This document shows positions 1 through 8,349 of a DNA stretch of 64,000 nt, one piece after another. Position numbers and translations under genes: made by a program. This stretch comes from Streptomyces sp. NBC_01298. GTDB lineage: Bacteria; Actinomycetota; Actinomycetes; Streptomycetales; Streptomycetaceae. The notes beneath the pieces were generated by a model. That model did no database searches, was not told where the DNA came from, and was given only the letters and a program-made list of their open reading frames with translations. Where the stretch lies: positions 3,906,001 through 3,970,000 of the forward strand of contig NZ_CP108414.1 of NCBI RefSeq assembly GCF_035978755.1, given 5' to 3'. Positions within the stretch are counted from its first letter, which is position 1. The number at the start of each line of letters is the position of its first letter.

Positions 1-53
1 CCGGTGACACAGCGATTATGAGCCGCTTGCTCTACCGACTGAGCTACGCCGCT
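1..53 (-). tRNA. tRNA-Met (CAT), 3' part cut by window edge
   Basis: The minus strand shows an acceptor 5' strand, a D-arm containing TAGCTCAGTCGGTAGAGC, and an anticodon loop CTCATAA with anticodon CAT at 18-20. The loop fits elongator methionine tRNA, although CAT is also used by initiator and lysidine-modified Ile tRNAs. The variable loop, T-arm and acceptor 3' strand lie beyond position 1. Confidence 0.85.
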
Positions 54-68
54 TTGATGAGATCCGCC

Positions 69-86
69 CCCCACCCGAGGGTGGGG
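69..86. other. Stem-loop between tRNA-Thr and tRNA-Met
   Basis: CCCCACCC (69-76) and GGGTGGGG (79-86) form a short GC-rich hairpin in the 48 bp spacer between two tRNA genes on the same strand. It could be a processing signal or weak terminator of the tRNA-Thr transcript; the spacer is short enough for co-transcription. Confidence 0.4.
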
Positions 87-101
87 AACCTCTCTCACCA
101 G

Positions 102-174
102 AGCCCCAATGCGGAATCGAACCGCAGACCTTCTCCTTACCATGGAGACGCTCTACCGACTGAGCTATTGGGGC
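102..174 (-). tRNA. tRNA-Thr (GGT)
   Basis: A complete 73-nt cloverleaf reads on the minus strand: acceptor GCCCCAA paired with TTGGGGC, a D-arm with TAGCTCAGTCGGTAGAGC, anticodon stem TCTCC/GGAGA around loop ATGGTAA (anticodon GGT), and a T-loop GGTTCGATTCC. No CCA is encoded at the 3' end. It sits 48 bp upstream of tRNA-Met on the same strand. Confidence 0.93.
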
Positions 175-410
175 GAGCGAGGAAGACATTACACGGTTGC
201 CCGCCGATCGCCCAAATCCTTTGCGGCGCCTGGGCTCGGAGCACCACCACCGACTTTCTTGATCCGCGGGAAACGCGCCTCGGACCCCTCTCTGGGCGCC
301 TTTCACCCCGAAAGGTGTCAGGCATCACACCCGCGCCCACCCGCCCCCCACCCTGAGTCACCAGGCCGGAATGGCGGCGCTCCGGGCCATCCAGCCCGCC
401 GCGGCCAGAT

Positions 411-455
411 CCTGCCCCTCCGGCGTTTGAGGAGCGGCGGTCCCGGGAGCTGGCC
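411..455 (-). repeat. Dispersed intergenic repeat, copy 1
   Basis: The minus strand carries the core CCTCAAACGCCGGAGGGG, which recurs in intergenic DNA near 22865, 23055, 23345 and 46240. The spacer 175-1095 around it has no convincing gene: the open frames there are high-GC shadows with no recognisable domain. Confidence 0.6.
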
Positions 456-639
456 CCCCGGGAACGGCGCCGCGCGCGACAGGGGTCCGGGCGCAGCCCG
501 GCTGGGGGTCCCCCCGGACGGAGTCTGGGGGGATGGTGGAAGGGCGGGTAGGGGATAGCCGCCCCTAAGGCCTGCCCGGTCCGGGGCCGGGCACGGGACC
601 CGGTTCCCTGCGGGGGGATCCCGGGAGGCCCGATGCGGC

Positions 640-925
640 TCCAATCGGGCCCCGGTCCGGCTCCGGGTGCCGGTCCCGGTCTGGTTCCGGGTGCGGCCAC
701 GGTCCCGGTCGGACTCCGGGTGCGGCTCCGGTCCGTCCTACGGGCGCGACTCAAGCCCGACTACGACCCCCGGCGGACTCCGGGGGCGCCCCCGGCCCGA
801 CTCCGGCCCGACTCCGGCCCGGCTCCGGCCCGGTTACCGCCCCGGTTACCGCCCCGGTCCGACTCCGGGCGCGCCCCCGGCCCGGCTCCGGCCCGGCTCC
901 GGCCCGGCTACCGCCCCGGTCGGCC
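640..925. repeat. GC-rich degenerate tandem repeats
   Basis: The stretch is built from short units, chiefly CGGCCCGACTC / CGGCCCGGCTC and GGTTACCGCCCC. A larger block at about 779-860 (gcgcccccggcccgactccgg, then GTTACCGCC units) recurs in shortened form at about 864-922. No gene is supported here. The repeats lie between the tRNA cluster and the amidohydrolase gene. Confidence 0.6.
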
Positions 926-1095
926 CCTCCGGGGTGGCCTCGCCGGCGCGGTCCACCCAGACGCACCGGTACGACTATTGCCCTCTTCCGCGAAGCGAGC
1001 ACCCCCGCCCCCTAGGCTCTGAGCACGCTGCGTGATCTTGGGCCGCGGGCCGCGGCCACGGCCCCAGGAACCGCCCGAGCCACCGCAGGAGCGCG

Positions 1096-2418
1096 ATGTC
1101 CGACAGCCCGCCGCAGCAGCCGTCCCACTCCCCGCGCAACCGCCCCGGCAGCGGCCAGGGGCAAGGGCAGGGGCCCGGCCCCGAGGGCACCCAGGGAAGT
1201 CCGGGCCCGGCGGCCCCCGAGGCCTCGGGCCTGCTCCTCACCGGCGCCCGCCTCACCGACGGCCGGAGCGTCGACGTCCGCCTCGGCGGCGGCCGGATCC
1301 AGGCCGTCGGCACGGCCGGCAGCCTGCACGCCGCCTCGGGCGCCCGCGTCGACCTCACCGGCTACCTCCTGCTCCCCGCGCCCGCCGAACCCCACTCCCA
1401 CGGGGACACCGCCCTGACCGCGGACAGCGAAGGGCCCGTCTCGTACTCCCCCGACGAGGTGCAGCGCCGCGCCACCGAGGCGGCCCTGCTCCAGCTCGGG
1501 CACGGCGCCACGGCCGTCCGGTCGCACGTGCGCATCGGCGACGTACACGGCCTCGGCCCCCTGGAGGCCGTGCTCCAGGCCCGCCGCTCCCTGCGCGGAC
1601 TCACCGACCTCACCGCCGTCGCCGTTCCCCGCCTGCTGACCGGGGTGGCCGGGGCCGACGGGCTCGCCATGCTGCGGGACGCCGTGAAGATGGGCGCCTC
1701 CGTCATCGGCGGCTGCCCCGACCTCGACCCCGACCCCACCGGCTTCCTCGAAGCCGTACTGGAACTCGCCTCCGAGCACGGCTGCCCCGTCGACCTGCAC
1801 ACCGACGGCGACGACCCCGCCCGCCTGTCCCGGCTCGCGGCCATGGCCGGCGGACTGCGGCCCGGGGTCTCCATCGGGCCCTGCGGCGGTCTGTCCCGGC
1901 TCCCGCTGGACGTGGCGACCCGGGCCGCCGACCAGCTCGCGGCCGCCGGCGTAGGGGTGACCTGCCTCCCCCAGGGCGATTGCGCGGCCCTGGAGCGGCG
2001 GGGCCTGCGCACCGCCCCCGTACGGCTCCTGCGCGCCGCCGGGGTGCGCGTGGCGGCGGGCAGCGGGGCCCTGCGCGACGCGGGCAACCCGGTCGGGCGC
2101 GGGGACCCGCTCGAAGCCGCGTACCTCCTGGCCTCCCAGGGCGGGCTCCGCGCCACCGAGGCCTACCACTCGATCGCCGGCGCGGCCCGCGAGGCGATGG
2201 GACTCCCCGAGGTGCGGGTGGAGGCCGGCTTCCCGGCGGAACTGCTCGCCGTGCGCGGCGACCGGATCGCGAGCGTGCTGTCCCTCGCGTACAGCCGGAT
2301 CGTGATCCACCGCGGGCGGGTGGTAGCCCGGACGAGTGCCGTACGGGAGTACTGCGACTCCGCCGTCGCGGTGGCCCTGGACCTGCCACGGCAGGGCCGT
2401 ATGGAGCCCGGCCCCTGA
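1096..2418 (+). CDS. Cytosine-deaminase-like amidohydrolase, probably not a deaminase
   Basis: The 440-aa protein starts at ATG with AGGAG six bases upstream. After a Gly/Pro/Gln-rich N-terminus (about 1-44) it has an amidohydrolase-superfamily barrel in the style of CodA. The first metal motif is intact (EPHSHGD, about 98-104), as is the equivalent of CodA His214 (HTDGDD, about 235). By hand alignment with E. coli CodA recalled from memory, Gln156 is Arg, catalytic Glu217 is Gly, His246 is Pro, and metal ligand Asp313 is Gly (AAGSGALRDAGNPVGRGD). The family-typical NPxGxGDPLEAAYLL segment remains. The fold call is secure. Deaminase activity is doubtful, so it may be a pseudoenzyme or act on something else. 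It is followed 54 bp later by the SDR gene. Confidence 0.8.
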   Translation: MSDSPPQQPSHSPRNRPGSGQGQGQGPGPEGTQGSPGPAAPEASGLLLTGARLTDGRSVDVRLGGGRIQAVGTAGSLHAASGARVDLTGYLLLPAPAEPHSHGDTALTADSEGPVSYSPDEVQRRATEAALLQLGHGATAVRSHVRIGDVHGLGPLEAVLQARRSLRGLTDLTAVAVPRLLTGVAGADGLAMLRDAVKMGASVIGGCPDLDPDPTGFLEAVLELASEHGCPVDLHTDGDDPARLSRLAAMAGGLRPGVSIGPCGGLSRLPLDVATRAADQLAAAGVGVTCLPQGDCAALERRGLRTAPVRLLRAAGVRVAAGSGALRDAGNPVGRGDPLEAAYLLASQGGLRATEAYHSIAGAAREAMGLPEVRVEAGFPAELLAVRGDRIASVLSLAYSRIVIHRGRVVARTSAVREYCDSAVAVALDLPRQGRMEPGP

Positions 2419-2472
2419 AGGTTCACCGCATGTTCCCGGGCGCGGGCGCCCGGCTCGTCGTACGGTCGTGGC

Positions 2473-3129
2473 ATGCGCATCGTCATCGCGGGTGGACACG
2501 GTCAGATCGCGCTGCGGCTGGAGCGCCTGCTCGCCGCGCGCGGGTACGAGGTCGCGGGCATCATCCGCGATCCGGCTCAGGGCGACGACCTCAGGGAGGC
2601 GGGCGCCGAACCGGTGCTGTGCGACCTGGAATCGGCGTCGGTCGAGCACGTCGCGGGCATTCTGCAGGGCGCGGACGCCGCGGTGTTCGCGGCGGGCGCG
2701 GGTCCCGGCAGCGGGGTCGGACGCAAGGACACGGTGGACCGGGGCGCGGCCGTGCTGTTCGCGGACGCCGCCGAACGGGCCCGGGTACGCCGCTTCCTGA
2801 TGGTCTCCTCGATGGGCGCGGACACCCGCCGCGAGGGCGACGAGGTGTTCGACCACTACCTCCGCGCCAAGGGCGAGGCCGACGAGCACGTCCGCACCCG
2901 GCTGGGCCTGGGGTGGACGATCCTGCGCCCGGGCTCGCTGACCGACGACGCGGGTACCGGACTGGTCCGCCTGGAGGCACAGACGGGTCGCGGGCCGGTC
3001 ACCCGCGACGACGTGGCGGCGGTCCTCGCCGAGCTGATCGAGACGCCGGCGACCGCGGACCTCACCCTGGAACTGATCGCGGGCTCGACCCCGGTCCCGG
3101 TGGCGGTCAAGGACGTGGCGGGCAACTAG
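2473..3129 (+). CDS. NAD(P)-binding SDR-family protein (atypical, NmrA/YwnB-like)
   Basis: The 218-aa protein begins MRIVIAGGHGQIALRLERLL, a Rossmann GGxGQI nucleotide-binding loop typical of atypical or extended short-chain dehydrogenases. It continues with RDPAQ and CDLES (adenosine-ribose region), VSSMGAD (central strand) and an HYLRAKGEADEHVR segment in place of the classical YxxxK. Such proteins reduce small molecules or act as redox sensors; the substrate cannot be read from sequence. The ATG start follows the amidohydrolase stop by 54 bp, so co-transcription is possible. Confidence 0.85.
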   Translation: MRIVIAGGHGQIALRLERLLAARGYEVAGIIRDPAQGDDLREAGAEPVLCDLESASVEHVAGILQGADAAVFAAGAGPGSGVGRKDTVDRGAAVLFADAAERARVRRFLMVSSMGADTRREGDEVFDHYLRAKGEADEHVRTRLGLGWTILRPGSLTDDAGTGLVRLEAQTGRGPVTRDDVAAVLAELIETPATADLTLELIAGSTPVPVAVKDVAGN

Positions 3130-3273
3130 CCCGGCCCTCCCCACCCGTCGGCCCCCGGCCGGAAGCCGGCCGGGGAACAGGGGTCCGGGAGGCACGGCTC
3201 CCCCGGGTCTTGGGAACGGGGGTCTCGGCAACGGGGATCTTGGGAACGGGGGCCGGGGAAGCAGGGGCCGGGG

Positions 3274-3448
3274 CGGCTAGGCCGTCTCTTTCGGATCTTG
3301 TCGGGCCCGCGACGCCTGGCACCGCGCCTGGCCGCACTGCCGAGGCGACCACGTACGCCCAGTACGCGAGCGCCCCGACAGCACGCCCAGGCACGGCACC
3401 AGACGCCGCGGACTCGGCCGACAAGATCCGAAAGAGACGGCCTAGCCG
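3274..3448. repeat. Long palindromic (MITE-like) element, copy A
   Basis: Perfect 31-bp inverted repeats at 3274-3304 and 3418-3448 contain the core CTCTTTCGGATCTTG and its complement. They bound a 113-bp centre rich in GC with no supported gene. The inner edges of the arms continue into imperfect pairing. A shortened relative lies at 6550-6632. The element ends five bases beyond the stop codon of the DUF3574 gene, and copy B starts on the stop codon of the SulP gene, so both could act as transcript ends. No flanking target duplication was evident. Confidence 0.8.
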
Positions 3449-3453
3449 GCCGG

Positions 3454-3918
3454 TCAGAAGTCGGCGGTCAGGCGGTCGTCGGACCGGCCGACCGAATCCT
3501 GCTGGAACCGCCGCTCGTAGGCCTCCCGGATCCGCTCGATGCGCGCGCCTCGCTCATCGGCCTCCTTCTCCGGGTACAGCAGCACGACCTCGTAGGAGAT
3601 CTCCCGGATGATCTTCCCGTCCCGCTGCCACTGGCCGCGCCCGTCCTGGAGGGTCAGCCCCTCGGGGAAGGCGGGGGTGATCTCCCGTTCGAGGAATCCC
3701 ATGAACTCCCGCTCCCCGACCGGTGGACGGCCGTCCGGCCGCTCGGTGCCGAAGTAGAGCCGGGTCTCCTGGTAGGGATCCCCCACATCGGCGTTCAGTG
3801 CCGCGCCGACCAGAGCCGGGATCCCCGCTCCGAGCAGGGCGATGAGCACCCCGCCGCCGACCTTTCCACGCCTGTCAGAAGTCCATTTCACGCCGGATGA
3901 ACGACCGGAGCCCCCCAT
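3454..3918 (-). CDS. DUF3574 exported or membrane-anchored protein
   Basis: Of the possible starts, ATG at 3918 is preferred because longer frames run into the tRNA-Tyr terminator and gene; this gives 154 aa. A hydrophobic stretch (GGGVLIALLGAGIPALVGAAL, about 18-38) looks like a signal anchor. The rest matches the DUF3574 pattern: YxETRLYFGTERPDG, then FLEREITPAFPEGLTLQDGRGQW, then REISYEVVLLYP. The family has no assigned biochemical function. The gene lies directly downstream of tRNA-Tyr and ends at palindromic element A. Confidence 0.8.
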   Translation of the reverse strand: MGGSGRSSGVKWTSDRRGKVGGGVLIALLGAGIPALVGAALNADVGDPYQETRLYFGTERPDGRPPVGEREFMGFLEREITPAFPEGLTLQDGRGQWQRDGKIIREISYEVVLLYPEKEADERGARIERIREAYERRFQQDSVGRSDDRLTADF

Positions 3919-3991
3919 CGGCACGCCCGATCCGCCCGATGGGCTCACGCTGCCGACCGGCCCGGACGGCGTGGGTTTCCCGGCATACGAG

Positions 3992-4033
3992 AAAACCCCC
4001 GCCCATTGCATTTCTGCAATGAGCGAGGGTTTC
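3992..4033 (-). terminator. Terminator of tRNA-Tyr
   Basis: AAACCCCCGCCCATTGCA pairs with TGCAATGAGCGAGGGTTT around the loop TTTC. On the minus strand it lies eight bases beyond the tRNA 3' end. Confidence 0.8.
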
Positions 4034-4040
4034 ACTCGCG

Positions 4041-4122
<82 letters not shown>

Positions 4123-4320
4123 ATGATCGCTGCCTTCTTTCCGCCTTGCGGCGGCGCTCCTTGGCAACGACGTAAACGATACCCGATGACCGGGGGTGCT
4201 TCGCCACCGGATTGATCAGCACCGCACGTGGGCGCGGTGGCTAGGCTTTGCGGAGCGGTCCGGGGATGTCCGGCCGCGCCCTTCGGGGCCTCCACCACCG
4301 ACTTCAAGGAGCCACAGCAC

Positions 4321-4809
4321 ATGGCCGACTCCAGTTTCGACATCGTCTCGAAGGTCGAGCGGCAGGAGGTCGACAACGCCCTCAACCAGGCCGCCAAGGA
4401 GCTCTCGCAGCGCTACGACTTCAAGGGCGTCGGCGCCACGATCGGCTGGTCCGGCGAGAAGATCCTGATGGAGGCGAACTCCGAGGAGCGCGTCAAGGCC
4501 GTCCTGGACGTCTTCGAGACCAAGCTGGTCAAGCGCGGGATCTCTCTCAAGGCGCTCGACGCCGGTGAGCCGCAGCTGTCCGGCAAGGAGTACAAGATCT
4601 TCGCCACGATCGAGGAAGGCATCTCCCAGGAGAACGCCAAGAAGGTCGCGAAGATCATCCGCGACGAGGGCCCCAAGGGCGTCAAGGCCCAGGTCCAGGG
4701 CGAGGAGCTGCGCGTCAGCTCCAAGAGCCGCGATGACCTCCAGGAAGTCCAGGCCCTCCTCAAGGGCAAGGACCTGGACTTCGCGATCCAGTACGTGAAC
4801 TACCGCTGA
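4321..4809 (+). CDS. yajQ: YajQ-family nucleotide-binding protein (UPF0234)
   Basis: The 162-aa protein [24 protein letters not shown]... is a full-length YajQ, with the conserved RYDFKG, two ferredoxin-like alpha/beta repeats, and the C-terminal [13 protein letters not shown]. Family members bind nucleotides and, in Xanthomonas, cyclic di-GMP; the role in Streptomyces is unknown. The start at 4321 is set by AAGGAG eight bases upstream and by the family N-terminus; an in-frame upstream extension is noncoding. A TAGGCT -10-like box lies at 4241-4246. A strong hairpin follows the stop. Confidence 0.95.
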   Translation: MADSSFDIVSKVERQEVDNALNQAAKELSQRYDFKGVGATIGWSGEKILMEANSEERVKAVLDVFETKLVKRGISLKALDAGEPQLSGKEYKIFATIEEGISQENAKKVAKIIRDEGPKGVKAQVQGEELRVSSKSRDDLQEVQALLKGKDLDFAIQYVNYR

Positions 4810-4843
4810 TCACCGGCTTCGGCCCAGCTTCAGCCCGTACGCC

Positions 4844-4874
4844 GGCCCGGCGGTCCTTCGAGGACCGCCGGGCC
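4844..4874 (+). terminator. Terminator after yajQ
   Basis: A perfect 14-bp stem GGCCCGGCGGTCCT/AGGACCGCCGGGCC with a TCG loop begins 34 bp after the yajQ stop. Confidence 0.85.
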
Positions 4875-4879
4875 GCGGT

Positions 4880-4970
4880 CATTACGGCGCGGGCATTACG
4901 GCGCGGTCATTACGGCGCGGCCGTCGCGGCGCGGTCGTTGTCGCCCGGCGCGGTCGTTGTCGCCGGGCGC
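4880..4970. repeat. 14-bp and 19-bp tandem repeats
   Basis: Three near-identical copies of CATTACGGCGCGG(G/T/C) run from 4880 to 4921. A diverged fourth copy follows, then two copies of CGTTGTCGCCCGGCGCGGT-type units to about 4970. They lie between the yajQ terminator and the SulP gene. No coding function is apparent. Confidence 0.75.
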
Positions 4971-5123
4971 CGCGCGCGGTGACGTGGGACCGGCGCTCGG
5001 TGGGTGTGTGCCGGGCGTGAGCGGCGTACGCGCTCGCGGCGCCCTCCGTGTGCACTTGGGCGGCGGGCAGTGCGCCCACCAGGGTGAGGGGTGTCCGTCA
5101 CCGCCTCGACAGGGGGTTCCCGT

Positions 5124-6551
5124 ATGCCTGGGGCCGGCACGTTACGTGAAGACTTCGGGGCGTCCCTGGTGGTCGCCCTGGTCGCGCTACCGCTCTGCGT
5201 CGGAGTGGCCGTCGCCTCCGGAGTGCCGGCCGAACTCGGGATCCTCACCGGGGTGGTGGGCGGGCTGGTCACCGGCTGGTTCCGGGGAAGCTCCCTCCAG
5301 GTGAGCGGCCCGGCAGCCGGGCTCACCGTGCTCGTCTACGAAGCCGTGCGGACGTACGGGCTGCCCGCGCTCGGCGTACTCGTCCTGGCCGCCGGCCTGG
5401 TGCAGCTGGCCATGGGGGTGCTGCGGCTCGGACGGTGGTTCCGGGCGATCTCCGTGGCCGTCGTGCACGGGATGCTGGCCGGGATCGGGCTCGTGCTGAT
5501 CGCCGGTCAGCTGTACGCCCTGGCCGGTGTGGAGGCCCCGGGGCGGACCCTGGAGAAGCTGGCCGGGGCGCTGGAGCTCGGCGGGCGCGCCGACTGGACC
5601 GCAGTGGCGCTCGGGGCCGGGACCGTCGCGGTCCTGGTGGCCTGGCGGCGGATGCCCGACCGGCTGCGGCTCGTTCCGGGGGCGCTCGTCGGGGTCGCGG
5701 CCGCGACCGCCGTGGCCGTGCTGCTGCGGCTCCCCGTGGAGCGGGTCCGGGTCACGGGCGTCCTGTCGGCCGTGACGCCGCCCGGCTGGGAGGACTTCGG
5801 GGTGCTGGCCTCCGTGGGGGCCGTCGGGACCGTGGTGGCGCTCGCGCTGATCGCCTCCGCCGAGACGCTGTTCAGTGCGGCGGCCGTGGACCGCATGCAC
5901 GACGGGGCCCGGACCGACTACGACCGCGAACTCGTCGCCCAGGGCGTCGGGAACACCCTCTGCGGGCTGCTCGGGGCTCTGCCGATGACCGCCGTCATCG
6001 TCCGCAGCGCCGCCAACGTCGAGGCCGGCGCCCGCACTCGGGCCTCCCGGATCCTGCACGGCGGCTGGCTGCTGCTGTTCGCCGTGGCCGTCCCCGGACT
6101 GCTGGAGTCCGTCCCGCTCGCCGCGCTGGCCGGGGTACTGCTGCACGCCGGCTGGAAGCTGCTGCCGGTGCGGGCCGTGGCCGCCCTGTGGCGCTCGCAC
6201 CGGGGCGAGGCGGTCGTCCTGGTGGCGACGGCCTCGGCGATCGTGGCCACGAACCTCTTCGAGGGGGTGCTCGCCGGCCTGGGGCTCGCCGTCGCCAAGG
6301 CGGCCTGGGAGACCTCGCACGTGCACATCGAGCCGGTGTGGGAGGGCGACGAACTGCGCGTGCGGATCCTGGGGAACGCCAGCTTCCTGCGGCTGCCCAA
6401 ACTACTCGACGAGCTGGAAGCGCTGCCCCGCGGCGGAGCCGTCCGCCTCGACCTGAGCGGGCTGCGCCATCTCGACCACGCGTGCCTGACCGCCCTGGAG
6501 GGCTGGGAACGCAGCCGCACGCCGGTCCCCGGCCGGGAAGGCGTCACCTAG
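5124..6551 (+). CDS. SulP (SLC26)-family anion transporter with C-terminal STAS domain
   Basis: The 475-aa protein has a SulP membrane domain (about 1-390) opening with LREDFGASLVVALVALPLCVGVAVASGVPAE, the helix-1 signature of SulP carriers, then many hydrophobic helices and NTLCGLLGALPMTAVIVRSAAN. A short STAS-like domain follows (about 395-475; LDLSGLRHLDHACLTALE). Substrate could be sulfate, bicarbonate or another anion; no carbonic anhydrase is fused. ATG 5124 with AGGGGG upstream is preferred over GTG 5091. The TAG stop overlaps the first bases of palindromic element copy B. Confidence 0.87.
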   Translation: MPGAGTLREDFGASLVVALVALPLCVGVAVASGVPAELGILTGVVGGLVTGWFRGSSLQVSGPAAGLTVLVYEAVRTYGLPALGVLVLAAGLVQLAMGVLRLGRWFRAISVAVVHGMLAGIGLVLIAGQLYALAGVEAPGRTLEKLAGALELGGRADWTAVALGAGTVAVLVAWRRMPDRLRLVPGALVGVAAATAVAVLLRLPVERVRVTGVLSAVTPPGWEDFGVLASVGAVGTVVALALIASAETLFSAAAVDRMHDGARTDYDRELVAQGVGNTLCGLLGALPMTAVIVRSAANVEAGARTRASRILHGGWLLLFAVAVPGLLESVPLAALAGVLLHAGWKLLPVRAVAALWRSHRGEAVVLVATASAIVATNLFEGVLAGLGLAVAKAAWETSHVHIEPVWEGDELRVRILGNASFLRLPKLLDELEALPRGGAVRLDLSGLRHLDHACLTALEGWERSRTPVPGREGVT

Positions 6552-6632
6552 GCCGCCTGTTTCGGATCTTGCCGGGCCCGCGACGCCCGGCACCGCGAAC
6601 TCGGCCGCCAAGATCCGAAAGAGACGCCCTGT
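6550..6632. repeat. Palindromic (MITE-like) element, copy B (internally deleted)
   Basis: The left arm has GTTTCGGATCTTGCC and the right arm CCAAGATCCGAAAGAGAC, as in copy A at 3274-3448. The centre is much shorter: sequence continues from GGCACCGCG directly to ACTCGGCCG, whereas copy A has about 81 extra bases between those points. The element follows the SulP stop codon and can fold into one long hairpin. Confidence 0.8.
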
Positions 6633-6678
6633 CTCGGACCCGCACGGTCGCGTCACCCGGCCCGGGTACCCTCCGGCC

Positions 6679-7923
6679 GTGAACGCCTTGAACAACGAGA
6701 TGAAGCGCACCCTGGGAGTCTTCGACGCCGTCGTCGTGGGGCTCGGCGCGATGATCGGCGCCGGGATCTTCGCCGCGCTGGCCCCGGCGGCGCGCGCGGC
6801 CGGCGGGGCGCTCCTCGTGGCGCTCGCGATCGCGGCCCTGGTGGCTTACTGCAACGCGCACTCCTCGGCTCGGCTGGCCGCCCGTTACCCCTCCTCGGGC
6901 GGCACCTACGTGTACGGGCGCGAACGGCTCGGGCCCTTCTGGGGCTATCTGGCCGGCTGGGGCTTCGTCGTCGGCAAGACGGCCTCCTGTGCGGCCATGG
7001 CCCTCACGGTTGGGGCCTACGTATGGCCCGGGCGGCAGCACGCGGTGGCCGTGGCTGCGGTGGTGGCACTGACCGCGGCGAGCTACGGCGGGGTGCAGAA
7101 GTCCGCCCGGATCGCGCGGGTGATCGTGGCGGCGGTGCTGGCCGTCCTGGCCGGGGTCGTCGTGGCGTGCCTGTCCTCCGGCGCGGCCGACGCCGGCCGT
7201 CTCGGCGGCTCGGACTGGGCGGCGGCCGGGCTGCTCCAGGGCGCCGGGCTGCTGTTCTTCGCCTTCGCGGGCTACGCCCGGATCACCACCTTGGGCGAGG
7301 AGGTGCGCGACCCGGAGCGCACGATCCCGCGGGCGGTCCCCCTCGCCCTGGGGATCGCCCTGTTCGTCTACGCCGCGGTCTCGGTGGCGGCGCTGTCGGT
7401 GCTCGGCGCCGACGGTCTGGGGCGCTCGGTGGCCCCGCTGGCCGACGCCGTGCGCGCGGCCGGGTGGCCCGGGCTGACTCCCGTCGTCCGGGTGGGGGCG
7501 GCCCTGGCGGCGCTGGGCTCGCTGCTGGCGCTCGTACTCGGGGTGTCGCGGACCACCCTGGCGATGGCGCGGGACGGCCATCTGCCGCGCGCGCTGGCCG
7601 CCGTACATCCACGGCATCAGGTGCCGCACCACGCCGAGCTCGCGGTGGGAGCGGTGGTGGCGGTGCTCGCGGCCACCACCGATCTGCGGGGCGCGATCGG
7701 CTTCTCTTCCTTCGGCGTGCTCGCCTATTACGCGATCGCGAACGCCTCCGCGTGGACGCTCGATTCAGGTGTCAAGGACCGGGCCGTGGCAGCGGTGGGA
7801 CTGTCCGGCTGTGTGGTGCTGGCCTGTTCACTGCCCGCCGCGTCGACGGTCACGGGGGCCTCGGTGCTGGCACTGGGCGCGCTGGTCTACGGTGTGCGCC
7901 GGCGGCTCACACCCGGGCTCTGA
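6679..7923 (+). CDS. APC-superfamily amino acid permease
   Basis: The 414-aa membrane protein has the APC helix-1 motif VVVGLGAMIGAGIF, then AYCNAHSSARLAARYPSSGGTYVYGRERLGP and the helix-6 segment LLFFAFAGYARITTLGEEVRDPERTIPRA. These are hallmarks of proton-coupled amino acid transporters. About 12 hydrophobic segments are visible. The start is GTG. The 3' end overlaps the convergent hypothetical gene by 17 bp. The substrate cannot be inferred. Confidence 0.9.
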   Translation: MNALNNEMKRTLGVFDAVVVGLGAMIGAGIFAALAPAARAAGGALLVALAIAALVAYCNAHSSARLAARYPSSGGTYVYGRERLGPFWGYLAGWGFVVGKTASCAAMALTVGAYVWPGRQHAVAVAAVVALTAASYGGVQKSARIARVIVAAVLAVLAGVVVACLSSGAADAGRLGGSDWAAAGLLQGAGLLFFAFAGYARITTLGEEVRDPERTIPRAVPLALGIALFVYAAVSVAALSVLGADGLGRSVAPLADAVRAAGWPGLTPVVRVGAALAALGSLLALVLGVSRTTLAMARDGHLPRALAAVHPRHQVPHHAELAVGAVVAVLAATTDLRGAIGFSSFGVLAYYAIANASAWTLDSGVKDRAVAAVGLSGCVVLACSLPAASTVTGASVLALGALVYGVRRRLTPGL

Positions 7924-8281
7924 AGCCTTCCGAGTGGCAGTCCGCGCGGGCGCGCAGGGCGCATCCGAAGTCGGCTATGGGCGGGACTCCCCCAGGCCGG
8001 CGCCGGGCCGAGGGGCGCCTCGCGGTGTACTCGCAGAGGGCGCGCTCCAGGGGTAGCGGGCCGCCCTCCGGGCCGAAGCCGCCGTCCGCCACACGGGTGC
8101 GGAGGGCCGCAAGAAGGGGTGGCGGGGCGAAGCCCGGGGCGGCTTCGGCCCGGTGCGGCTCCGCGCGGGACAGGGGCGCCGGAAGGGGCGCGGTCGGGGT
8201 GCTGGTGGCCTCGTACCGCCCCTGACGGGAACTGCGCGCGCGGCCGGCGACCCTCTTCGGCAACTGCTCGGTGTTATTCAT
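7907..8281 (-). CDS. Hypothetical protein
   Basis: The 124-aa frame begins MNNTEQLPKRVAGRARSSRQ and is rich in Arg, Ala and Pro. The middle (APPPLLAALRTRVADGGFGPEGG) and the ending (DFGCALRARADCHSEGFRARV, two Cys) show no known domain, signal or membrane segment. ATG 8281 is chosen over 8338; no strong ribosome binding site is visible. It overlaps the permease 3' end tail to tail. It could be a real small protein or a chance high-GC frame. Confidence 0.4.
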   Translation of the reverse strand: MNNTEQLPKRVAGRARSSRQGRYEATSTPTAPLPAPLSRAEPHRAEAAPGFAPPPLLAALRTRVADGGFGPEGGPLPLERALCEYTARRPSARRRPGGVPPIADFGCALRARADCHSEGFRARV

Positions 8282-8349
8282 GCACACAGAGTGACATCCC
8301 CCACTGACAATCGCCCTGACCTGCGGTTTCAGCAGCAACGGCCGGGCTC

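Noticed and set aside
1032..3611. 859-codon plus-strand frame across the amidohydrolase and SDR genes
   Set aside because: Arg/Pro-rich composition without domains; a typical high-GC shadow.
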